DNA from: CAMREV01 sp051650525
Lineage (GTDB): Bacteria; Bacillota_I; Bacilli_A; Mycoplasmatales; Mycoplasmoidaceae
Assembly: GCA_051650525.1 (NCBI GenBank)
Contig: JBOFJE010000012.1
Location: 62,001-126,000 of the forward strand
Direction: 5' to 3'
DNA length: 64,000 nucleotides
Part shown: positions 54,775-64,000 of the stretch, one piece after another
How the letters are laid out: every line of letters begins with the position of its first letter
Position numbering within the stretch: the first letter of the stretch is position 1
The notes under the pieces: generated by a model
Databases searched by the model: none
Told to the model about the DNA's origin: nothing
The model's input: the letters and a program-made list of their open reading frames with translations, nothing else
Translations under genes and position numbers: made by a program

Positions 54775-55380
54775 TTAAATTAAAGTTTTTAAATTTTTGT
54801 TAACAAAATTTCAATCAATTATATTTCAAAAAGAATTAATTCATTCTGGTCTACGATTTTGAAATTTTAAATAGTATGCATGTTCCCAGATATCAATCAC
54901 AATTAATGGAGAAAAACCATTAGTAATAGGACAATCATGCCCTGAAGTATTCATAACCTCTAATTGTTTATTTTTGTTTAAAACTAATCAAGTTCAACCA
55001 GAGCCAAAATTTGTTTTTGCTTTATCATCAAATATTTTTCTAAAATTTTCAAAAGAACTAAAATCTCGATTAATTAAATCTAAAATATCTCCTTTTATTT
55101 CTTCATGCTTGCTAGAAAATTGTTCTCAAAATAAATTATGATTATAATACCCACCACCATTATTTCTAACGGAATTTTTAATTTCACTGGGTAATTCATC
55201 CAAATTTTCTAACAATTTTTCAATAGAATGATTTTTAAAATCAGGGTATTTTGAAATTGCGTCATTCAAATTATTAATGTATGTCTGATGATGCTTAGTA
55301 TAATGGATTTCAACAGTCTTTGTGTCATAATATGGTTCTAAACCATCAAATTTATATTTTAAAATTGGCAACTTAAACAT
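54775..55380 (-). CDS. sodA: Iron/manganese superoxide dismutase
   Basis: A 201-residue enzyme that removes superoxide. The four metal ligands are present: His in EIHYTKHHQTY, His in GGYYNHNLFW, and Asp and His in VIDIWEHAYYL. GSGWTWLVLN is also typical. The second-sphere stretch NTSGHDCPITNG does not clearly tell Fe from Mn use. GGAG lies 6 bases before ATG 55380. It lies between hisS and pgi. SOD is uncommon in mollicutes. Confidence 0.94.
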
Positions 55381-55416
55381 ATATCTCCTAATAAATCAAA
55401 ATTTCTTATCTTTTAA

Positions 55417-56694
55417 TTATATACTATTCTTAAAGAATTCTTTTAAATAATTATTTAAGTTAATGTTTTCAATTTCTTTTTCTTCAAGTGTCTTTTGATC
55501 TTTAATTTTTAAAAAATTGTTTGATAATTCTTTTTCTCCAAAGATTATTATGATGCTGGCATTATTTTTCTTTGCCTCCTTAAAGTGATTCTTAATCTTA
55601 AATGTATTCAATAGTCCACCAATAATATATCCATCCCTTGATAAATCATTCTCTAATTCAAAAAATTTATTAATACAAACAATTGATAATGGAGCTAAAT
55701 AAATATCAATTTTTTTTTTAGGAAAAATAAATTCTTGCTCATTTAATGCAACTAATAATCTTTCTATTCCTAATCCAAATCCAAATGATAAATAATCTTT
55801 TCCATCAGAAAATCTACTAATTATATTATTATAAACTCCTCCACCAATTATGGTTGATTGACCTATAAGAGCTTTACAATTACTTACTACTTCAAAAACA
55901 AAACCACAGTAGTAATCTAAACCTCTTACTAAATTTTTATCAAATACATATTTAATTTTATTTTCATCAAGAAATTTTTTTATTTGAATGATTTGTAATT
56001 CTTCCTCCTTTTCTAGGAATGAATCAATCCTGGGAGCATTTACAACAAAATCCTTAAAACTATCAATCTTGTCATCTAAAATCCTAAGAGGATTTTTTTC
56101 TAATCTTTTAACTGAATCAACTGATAATGATTCTTTGTGTTGAAAAAAATATTCTCTTAAACAATTTATTCATTTATTCATTGTATGAGAATTACCAATA
56201 TAATTAATTTTAAAAGTATAATTCTTTAAATTAATTTTATTTATTAATTGATTCAAAAAAAGAATAATTTCAAATTGTTCATAAATTGATGTTATGCCAA
56301 CTTTTTCAATTCCAAATTGATGGAATTCTCTTAATCTTCCAGATTGTGGCCTTTCATAGCGAAAAAAATTACTTATATAAAATAATTTTAATGGCATAGT
56401 TTCAGTTAATAATAATTTATTTTCAATGATAGCCCTCATTGTGCCAGCAGTTCCTTCTGGTCTAAGACAAAAATGTCTGTTAGATTTATCATAAAATTCA
56501 AATAATTCTTTCCTTACTAAATTAGAATTTTCATTCTTTGAATAATAAATATTAATATCTTCAAAAGTAGGAGTAGTAATTTGATTATAATTCCAATTAA
56601 TTGCAGTTTGCTTGCAAATATTAACTAGTCAATTAAAATTATCTTGATTTAAAAAAAATAAATCTTGGGTCCCACGGGGTTTTTTGTATAACAT
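55417..56694 (-). CDS. hisS: Histidyl-tRNA synthetase
   Basis: A 425-residue class II synthetase. It shows PRGTQDLF at the start, motif 2 FRYERPQSGRLREFHQFG, His-specific LVRGLDYYCGFVFEV and GGGVYNNII, and motif 3 SFGFGLGIERLL. The C-terminal anticodon domain is somewhat short and Lys/Asn-rich. It starts 4 bases after pyrG and may be translationally coupled. Confidence 0.95.
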
Positions 56695-56698
56695 AATA

Positions 56699-58297
56699 TT
56701 ATGCCTTTTTAATAGAAGATTTCTCTAAAAAATATTTAAAAATTGGGTGGGGATTAGATGGTCTTGAAATAAATTCGGGATGGAATTGAACCCCTATATA
56801 AAAAATATGATCTTTTATTTCAAAAATTTCTGAAACATTATCATCAGATATTCCAGAAAATAGTAATCCTTTTTTTTCAAATTCACTAGAATAATTATTA
56901 TTAAAAGCATAACGATGTCTATGTCTTTCAAAAACACTATTACTTTTGTAAATATCAAAAGCACATGATTTGTCATTAAGAAGAATTTTTTTTAATCCCT
57001 TCCTCAGAGTTCCTCCAACATTTTCTTCATTTTCATTAATTAATTTAAAAATTGGATTTTTAGTATTTATTTTAAACTCAGTAGAATGGGCATCCTTTTT
57101 ATTCAATATATCCCTAGCAAAAGATATTAGTGCAGCTTGCATGCCTAAACAAATTCCAAAAAAAGGCACCATATTTTCCCTAGCATACTTTGCAGCAAGT
57201 ATTTTACCCTCTATTCCTCTTATGCCAAATCCGCCTGGAACTAAAATTCCAGTAAAAGATCTTAATTTTTCAATATAATTTTCTTCATCAATTTTTGTAG
57301 CATCAATCAATTCTATATTTACATCAGATCCTATTTTTCAACCAGCTAATTTTAATGACTCTATCACAGATAAGTATGAATCATTTAATTCAACATATTT
57401 ACCTACAATTGCAATATTTGCTGCTTTTAATTTTGATGAATCAATTGAAGACAAAAAATTTTGTCATCCAGTAAGCGAGTGCGGTTTATTTCTAATTTTA
57501 AAATAATCATAAATGGATTTTAAAATTCCTTGATTGAATAACATGTCAGGAATTTCATATAAATATTGACAGTCTTTTGAAAGAAAAATCATTTTTTCAT
57601 CAATTCCACATGTTCATGATAATTTTTTAATATCCTCTTTCTTTAAAAATATTGAAGATCTTAATACAAGCATATTAGGATTTATTCCCAAACTACGAAG
57701 ATTTTTTATTGAATGCTGAGTAGGTTTAGTTTTTCTTTCTTTATTGGCATTTAATTCAATTATAGGGGAGGCATGAACAAACATAAAATTTTTGATGCCG
57801 TATTTTCCTGAATATATTCTTAATGCTTCAATAAAAGGAAGAGATTCTATATCACCGATTGTCCCACCAATTTCTATAATTAAAAAGTCTAAATTTTCTT
57901 TTGAAATTATTAAATTAATAGATGAAATAATTTTGTCAGTAACATGTGGTACTACCTGAACAGTATTGCCATTGTAAAGACCTTTTCTTTCATCTTCTAT
58001 TACGCTAGAATAAATTTTACCAGCAGTAATAGATGCTTCTTGTGAAAGATTAACATCAATGAACCTTTCATAATGACCTAAATCAAGATCAGCTTCTGCT
58101 CCATCACAAGTTACAAAAACTTCCCCATGTTGGTATGGAGATAAAGTTCCGGGATCAACATTTAAATATGGATCTAATTTTTGCATAGAAATTTTAAAAT
58201 TATTCTCTTTAAGAATTCTCCCAATGGATGATGCAATAATTCCTTTACCAAGGGAAGAATAAACTCCTCCAGTAACTACTATAATTTTTGTTTTCAT
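56699..58297 (-). CDS. pyrG: CTP synthase
   Basis: A 532-residue enzyme making CTP from UTP and glutamine. The synthase half has VTGGVYSSLGKGIIASSIG and a KLDPYLNVDPGTLSPYQHGE segment. The glutaminase half has the oxyanion loop PGGFGIRG, nucleophile Cys in FFGICLGMQ, and His-Glu in GVQFHPEF. The TGA at 57614-57616 is Trp. It is the first gene of the pyrG-hisS-sodA-pgi run. Confidence 0.97.
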
Positions 58298-58371
58298 AAA
58301 TATCCCAAATATTGCCTTATTATATATAAAATAATTATCTCATTTTTATTTCCTAAATATAATTTATTATT

Positions 58372-59733
58372 TTATTTTATAAAAATACATAAATCAAAAG
58401 AAAATAAATTATTAATGGTTGCATTAAAATCGCAGTTTTTAAAATCTTCCTTAGAAAATTTCACATTAAATTTATCATTAATAGCTTGAATTAAATTCTT
58501 TAATAAATACTCACCTATTATTTTTTCATAATTTTCCAATGCTTTACTAGTACTTCCACTATATTTTATTTCTTCAATTTTTTTTAAAATATAATTTTCC
58601 TTTTGTAAATTTAAATTCTGCTTATCGATAGAATTATTTTCTATTTCATCAAGCATGTCATTTTGCATAATCAATTTATTATTTTGAATTTTATCAATTA
58701 ATTTTGTATTTATTTTTTTTTTAAAAAAATCTAATTCTTTGTTTTTATTAGATAATAATTTTATTAAATATTGATTATTATTTTTTAATGAATAATCATA
58801 TGCAGATAAATTTAAATTATCAAAGCAATTAATATCAGCTTTTCTCTTTATTAAAGCCTCACTTATTGCAGTATTATCTAATTTACATGATAATATTAAT
58901 GCTGTTTCCTTATTATTATTTATTATTCCAAGATCAATATCTTTTCTTTCTAATAAAAGTAAGCAATATTTTAAATTATTTTTTAATATGGAATGCATCA
59001 AAGCATTATTACCACAACTATCACAAATATTAATCAATAAATCTTCTCTTTTTAACAAATTCATAATAGTTTCATCATTATTATTTAGAATAGCCATTAT
59101 TAATGGTGTAATTCCTAAATTATTAATAGTGTTAATCTCTATTCCGTTATTAATTAATAAGTTTGCACATTCATTAGAATTATTTTCAATAGAAATTAAT
59201 AAAGCATTATTACCATTTAAATTCTTCATATTTAAGCTAAATTTTTTTCTAAGAGCAACTTCACAAATTTTTTTTCTTTTATATTTACATGCATACATTA
59301 AAATATTATTATTTAGATTATCAGAAAAAGAAGGTGATAATCCTTTTTCAATCAAAAATGTGACCACCTCATCATGTCCCTTTACAATTTGAAAAAGAAC
59401 AGATTCAATAACTTTGCTGTTATTAAAATCAAATAAATCTATATTCAAGAAAAGTGCTTTTAAAATTTCTAAATTATTATTAATAATTGCGAAAGAAAAT
59501 GCATTATGACCATTATTTAAATTAATTTTTAAATTTGGAAGAAATTTCATAAGTTCTTTTACCATTGCATAATCATTATTCAGGGAAGCAAGAGATATAA
59601 GAGTTAATCCTGTTAAATTTTTATAATTTATCAGATCATAATTACAAAATTTTTTGATATAGTCAATATCCCCTTCATAACATTTTTTGAACAATAAAAG
59701 ATAGTTCTTCTCCTCTATATTATCTAAATTCAT
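58372..59733 (-). CDS. Ankyrin-repeat protein
   Basis: A 453-residue protein. Residues 35-335 hold about nine ankyrin repeats with the usual spacing; examples are GNNALLISIENNSNECANLL, then LGITPLIMAILNNNDETIMNLL and GNNALMHSILKNN. The last 120 residues are charged with a coiled coil and a short helical end. There is no signal peptide or membrane helix. Ankyrin proteins of symbionts often bind host proteins, but a signal for export is not visible. The protein has no Trp at all, hence no TGA. It sits between lepA and pyrG. Confidence 0.85.
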   Translation of the reverse strand: MNLDNIEEKNYLLLFKKCYEGDIDYIKKFCNYDLINYKNLTGLTLISLASLNNDYAMVKELMKFLPNLKINLNNGHNAFSFAIINNNLEILKALFLNIDLFDFNNSKVIESVLFQIVKGHDEVVTFLIEKGLSPSFSDNLNNNILMYACKYKRKKICEVALRKKFSLNMKNLNGNNALLISIENNSNECANLLINNGIEINTINNLGITPLIMAILNNNDETIMNLLKREDLLINICDSCGNNALMHSILKNNLKYCLLLLERKDIDLGIINNNKETALILSCKLDNTAISEALIKRKADINCFDNLNLSAYDYSLKNNNQYLIKLLSNKNKELDFFKKKINTKLIDKIQNNKLIMQNDMLDEIENNSIDKQNLNLQKENYILKKIEEIKYSGSTSKALENYEKIIGEYLLKNLIQAINDKFNVKFSKEDFKNCDFNATINNLFSFDLCIFIK

Positions 59734-59809
59734 TTGAACACCCCCTCTAACTAATTATAAAATAAAAAATATAATCATCTAAGTATAAAAATTTTTGCAC
59801 AACAAAAAA

Positions 59810-61618
59810 TTAATCTTCAGTTTTTTTATTTGAAAGAATTTTAATAAAAGTATCTTGAGGCACTTGCACATTCCCAATGGCTTTCATTTTTTTCTTGCCT
59901 TCTTTTTGTTGTTCCAATAATTTTTTTTTCCTTGTTATATCACCACCATAGCATTTTGCAAGCACATTTTTTCTCATAGCAGAGATAGTTTCTCTTGCAA
60001 TAATTTTACCCCCAATAGTTGCTTGAATTGGAACTTCAAATAATTGTTTTGGTATAGCTTCTGTTAATTTTTTGCAAATTATTCTTGACCTTGAAGCAGC
60101 GAAATTTTTATGATAAATAGTTGATAAAGCATCAACTTTGATTCCATTAATTAATATATCAACTTTTACTAAGGTATCTTTTTTATAGCCAATAATGGAG
60201 TAATCCAATGTAGCATAACCTTTTGAAATTGATTTTAAAGAATCAAAAAAATTATATATTATTTCTGATAAAGGTATTTCATATACTAATTTTCTTCTAG
60301 ATTCATCTATTAAAATCAAATCAATGTAAATTCCTCTAGAATCTTGACACAGAGTCATACAATTACCAATATACTCACTTGGAGTAATAATTTCTGCTCT
60401 AATAATTGGTTCATGAATTTCTTTAATTTTAGTTGGTTCAGGCATTTTATACGGAGAATCTATATTAAGAATATCTCCATTTGTCAAATAAACCTTATAT
60501 GAAACAGAAGGAGCAGAAGAAATTAATTCAATATTAAATTCCCTTCTAATCCTTTCAGTTATTACTTCCATATGTAATAATCCTAAAAATCCACATCTTA
60601 TACCAAACCCAAGAGCCTTAGAAGTTTCATAATTATATATAAGTGAAGAATCTGACAAAGAAATTTTTTCCAAAGCATCTTTAAAATATTCTGATTGAGA
60701 AGTATCAATTGGATATAACCCACAAAATACCATTGGTAAAATCTTCTTATAACCTTTTAATGGTTCAATTGCCGAGTCAAAAAATCCTGTTATTGTATCC
60801 CCAACATTAATTTCTTTTATATTTTTTATTGAAGCAGAAAATCAACCAACTATTCCTGGTGTCAGACTTTCTTTATTTATCAATTTTGGTGTGGATACTC
60901 CTAATTCACTAACCACATAAGTTGCATCATTTGACATGAATTTAATTTTCATGCCAATCTTAATTTCTCCTTCAAAAATTCTAATTAGACAAACAACTCC
61001 TTTATATTTATCATAATAAGAATCAAAAATTAAAGCCTTTAAATTCTTGTTTAATAAACCTTCTTTTGGATGTGGAATTTTGCTAACAACTGCCTCTAAT
61101 ACATCTAATATATTTAATCCTGTTTTAGCAGAAACTAAAGGAACATTACTGCAATCTATGCCAATAATATCTTCAATTTGTTTTTTTATAGCAACCACAT
61201 TTGCGGTAGGCAAATCTATTTTATTTATTACAGGGATAATTTCCAAATTATTTTCTAATGCTAGATAAACATTTGATAAAGTCTGTGCTTCTATTCCCTG
61301 GGAAGCATCAATTACAAGTAATGCTCCTTCACAGGCTGCAAGAGAACGTGATACTTCATAAGAAAAATCAACATGACCAGGAGTGTCAATTAAATGAAAT
61401 ATATATTCATTCAAATCTTTTGCTGCATATTTTAATTGTATAGCATTTAATTTTATTGTTATCCCACGTTCTCTTTCAATATCCATAGAATCTAAAACTT
61501 GATTTTTCATTTCTCTAACTTCTAAACCTTTGGTAATTTCAATAATGCGGTCAGACAAGGTAGATTTTCCATGATCAATGTGGGCTATTATACTAAAATT
61601 ACGTATTTTGTTTTCCAT
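59810..61618 (-). CDS. lepA: Elongation factor 4 (LepA)
   Basis: A 602-residue ribosomal GTPase. It shows AHIDHGKSTLSDRI, DTPGHVDFSYEV and NKIDLP in the G domain. The family-specific C-terminus is ATIGGKIIARETISAMRKNV followed by KCYGGDITRKKKLLEQQKEG. The TGA at 60839-60841 is Trp. It follows fmt by 7 bases. Confidence 0.97.
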
Positions 61619-61625
61619 AAAATTC

Positions 61626-62579
61626 CTATCTAAACTTGTCGGATTTATTAAAATTCGAAGAAATTAATTTTATATGTTCTAAATACAATCTTTTCTTCCC
61701 AGAAATCTGTAAACTGGTAATTTTTATTGGAAAAGTAGAAGTTGCAACAATTAATTGTTTATAATTATCTATAATTTCTCCACAATTTTTATTATCTATA
61801 GAATAATTTAAATATTCATGATTATTTAGAATTTCTACCTCAAAAATTTTTATAATTTTATCTCCAAAATAGCAGAAAGCACCAGGATTTGATGAAAGAC
61901 CTCTTACTTTATTATAAATATCAATTGCTGATTTATTAAAATCTATTTTTTCATCTTCCCGACTAATATTCGGAGCAAATTTAACCAAAGATTCATCTTG
62001 TGGGGTGCTAGTTAAATTGTCATCAAATAGAATTCCTAAATTATTAAAAATAATGTTGTATGCAAGCTCTTCCATTTTTTTAAATAATTTATCTAAATTA
62101 TCATCTATTTCTATTTTTAAAGAGAATTGTTTTATTATGTTCCCGCAGTCTAATCCTTTCGACATATACATAAGTGTTATACCAGTTTCTTTTTCTCCAT
62201 TAATTAATGCTCAGTGAATTGGAGCTCCCCCTCTATATTTTGGCAATAAAGAAGCATGAACATTTATAGAATAATATTTAGGTATATACAAAATTTCTTC
62301 AGGAATTATCATTCCGTAAGCACAAGTTAAAATTAAATCAGGCTTAGAAATTCTTATCTCTTCCACAATATCTAATAAATTAACTGGTTGCAAGATTCTT
62401 ATATTATTTTCTATAGCTACTTTCTTTACTTCTGAAAAGACTAATTTTTTATCTCTACCTATATATTTATCAGGTTTAGTAACAACAAATAAAATATTAA
62501 TATTTTTATCTATTAGAGCTTGCAAGCATCTTGCAGCAATAAATGGAGTCCCAAATAATATAACCTTTTTATTTACCAT
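61626..62579 (-). CDS. fmt: Methionyl-tRNA formyltransferase
   Basis: A 317-residue enzyme formylating initiator Met-tRNA. It shows ILFGTPFIAARCL, the catalytic Asn/His/Asp set in SINVHASLLPKYRGGAPIHWALINGEKETGIT (split here for reading, catalytic His in NVHASLLP), and SREDEKIDF. TGA 62211-62213 is Trp in HWALI. The C-terminal OB domain is a little short. Its start overlaps the upstream membrane-protein gene by 11 bases. Confidence 0.94.
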
Positions 62580-63270
62580 TTTTTAGCCTATTATTGACAG
62601 ATTCATCATTTGTAGGTTTATTTTCAGATTTTTTATTATTAGATTTAACTATTTTCTTAATTTTTCTAATTCTTTGTTGATTTCTAATTTTCTTCTCTAT
62701 AATTTTATTTGCTTCATCTTCTTCTTTTTTCTTTATAGATGAAATCCAAGCATTTTCTTCTGCATAATTTAATTCTCTTAAAACAATTATTTTTCTAGCA
62801 GTTTCCTTCTTGCTTATTTTTTCTTGAATCACACTACATTCAATAGCTCTTGGTTCATCTTCAATTTTAGTTTTTGCATTTCTTGTAATAAAAAGAGCTA
62901 CATAAAGATCTTTTGGCAATTCTTTATGATATTTTAACCCTTTTTTCTTAAGTTCTTTTTTTCTCAAATTTTCATCTAATTTTTTTTTTGCTATCAAATC
63001 TTTTTGTTTTTTTTGTTCTTCTTTAGTTTTTTTTCGATCTATAACATCATCAGTAATTCTTTTTGCAACATAACATTCAACAATTTCTTTTCCAAACTCT
63101 TTCTTAGTTTTTAATCAATTCTTAATTGTTTTTCAGACCTCATCTTCTCTTCTTCTTTTCTGATAGTTTATTTTTGCAGTTGATTTTGTTTTTCTTTTCT
63201 TAATAAATCATCATACAAGAACACCAACAGGTATTAAGAAAATTAAAATCATTAAAAAATTATTACCCAT
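62569..63270 (-). CDS. Single-pass basic membrane protein of unknown function (233 aa)
   Basis: An N-terminal helix (MGNNFLMILIFLIPVGVLVWW) is followed by RKTKS and a cytoplasmic domain rich in Lys and Glu. A compact alpha/beta core lies around LPKDLYVALFITRNAKTKI and AIECSVIQEKI, with a Lys-rich tail. Proteins of this shape occur in many mollicutes but I do not recognise a named family with confidence. The start ATG 63270 has GGAT about 8 bases upstream. It overlaps fmt and leads fmt-lepA. Confidence 0.7.
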
Positions 63271-63380
63271 ATTTAAATCCTAAATTTTTGTAAATTAAAA
63301 TATAATTTATTTCTATTATAAAATATTTTGTATTATAATGTTAATATTAGGTTATATTATACAGATAAAAAGGAATTGAA

Positions 63381-63617
63381 GTGGCAAATATAAAATCAAA
63401 TGAGAAAAGATTAAAACAAGATAATAAAAAGAAAAAAATTAACCATTCTCAAAAATCTGCATTAAAAACTCAAATTAAAAAGACTAAACTTACTAAATCA
63501 AAAGAAGATTTGAGTAAATCATATAAAATAATTGATCAATCTATAACAAAAAGAATAATATCTAAAAATAAAGCTAATAGATTAAAGTCAAGATTAACAA
63601 TATCAATAAATAATTAA
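63381..63617 (+). CDS. rpsT: Ribosomal protein bS20
   Basis: A 78-residue Lys-rich helical protein. It starts MANIKSNEKRLKQDNKKK and ends with SKNKANRLKSRLTISIN. The start is GTG 63381 with AAGGA 6 bases upstream. It ends convergently with pepF, overlapping by 3 bases. Confidence 0.92.
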   Translation: MANIKSNEKRLKQDNKKKKINHSQKSALKTQIKKTKLTKSKEDLSKSYKIIDQSITKRIISKNKANRLKSRLTISINN

Positions 63618-64000
63618 TTATTATTTTGTATTAATTTTTCATATTCTGTAATAAAATAATTTAAAATATTTTGGCATTCATCTCATATATCATTTTTTTC
63701 AAAATCTATTCCTAATAATTTAATTGTTTCAATTGGGGAAAGAGAAGAACCAGATTCTAAAAATTTTAAATATTTTTTATGTATTTCTTTATCTCCTTCA
63801 TATAATTTCTTTGCCACCCAAAATGCACATATTTGTCCAATTGCATATTTATATACATAAAAATTACCTGCATAAAAATGATCTATACGAAGAATTGTAG
63901 CTAATGAATAATCTCTAAATTCATTCGAAACCTTAGTATTATAATCACCTAAATATTTTTTAATCATTTCACTATATTTATCCTTGATTAAATCCCATGT
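63614..64000 (-). CDS. pepF: Oligoendopeptidase F, C-terminal part (runs off the window)
   Basis: The 128 visible residues are the end of an M3 family peptidase. They show DYSLATILRIDHFYAGNFYVYKYAIGQICA, split as RIDHFYAGNFYVYKYAIG, and the late SLSPIETIKLLGID, both typical of PepF. It trims peptides in the cytoplasm. The zinc site HExxH lies beyond base 64000. Confidence 0.9.

Overview
The window comes from a very AT-rich, wall-less bacterium of the class Mollicutes that reads UGA as tryptophan (genetic code 4). Many well-known genes (adhE, gatB, pyrG, hisS, aspS, transketolase, ackA, lepA and others) are intact only if in-frame TGA is translated as Trp. A tRNA-Trp with anticodon UCA, which reads that codon, lies at 29276-29351. 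Gene content is typical of a small fermentative genome: sugar PTS, AdhE, acetate kinase, nicotinate salvage, ECF-type importers, GatCAB, no peptidoglycan genes, and several translation genes. The species cannot be named from this sequence alone. Superoxide dismutase, a PopT/DUF368 protein and an ankyrin-repeat protein make it unlike a textbook human mycoplasma.

Layout. 1-6.7 kb: end of greA, tRNA-Gly, a PopT/DUF368 lipid-carrier transporter, tRNA-Arg, a Bax-inhibitor-like membrane protein, RNase P RNA, an HPr-ACP gene pair, and a fructose-type PTS plus mannose-6-phosphate isomerase operon. 6.8-19.7 kb: the most distinctive region. Two large surface-protein genes (A then B, + strand) face two relatives (D then C, - strand) across the small rpsP-trmD-rplS operon. 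A resembles D and B resembles C, so this looks like an inverted duplication of a two-gene module. All four proteins have an N-terminal signal/anchor, about 770-860 external residues, one C-terminal membrane helix and a basic cytoplasmic tail. Gene A carries a run of eight G, and A and C have short tandem repeats in their Pro-rich tails.

20-31 kb: nicotinate phosphoribosyltransferase, YtpR, acetate kinase, tRNA-His, an FtsZ with a long N-terminal extension, gatCAB behind an ECF S-component, tRNA-Trp(UCA), KtrA and DegV. 31-40 kb: rpsO, transketolase, and a reverse-strand unit of ECF S-component, two related membrane proteins, TtcA-like protein and UvrB. 40-46.6 kb: YvcK, MgtE, diadenylate cyclase, GalU, a 648-residue coiled-coil protein, S21 and an acidic protein. 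46.6-64 kb: AdhE, ferredoxin, a divergent FtsA overlapping RsmH, AspRS, phosphoglucose isomerase, superoxide dismutase, HisRS, CTP synthase, an ankyrin protein, LepA, Fmt, a conserved membrane protein, S20 and the end of PepF.

How the genes fit together. Sugars enter by the PTS (HPr and EIIABC here), pass through Pgi/ManA and transketolase, and leave as acetate (AckA) or ethanol (AdhE), with a one-cluster ferredoxin nearby. Ion and second-messenger control is suggested by CdaA (c-di-AMP), KtrA (K+) and MgtE (Mg2+). The paired surface proteins are the best candidate for an undescribed system. Their layout recalls the paired adhesins of other mycoplasmas, but no sequence relation to those can be claimed from reading alone.
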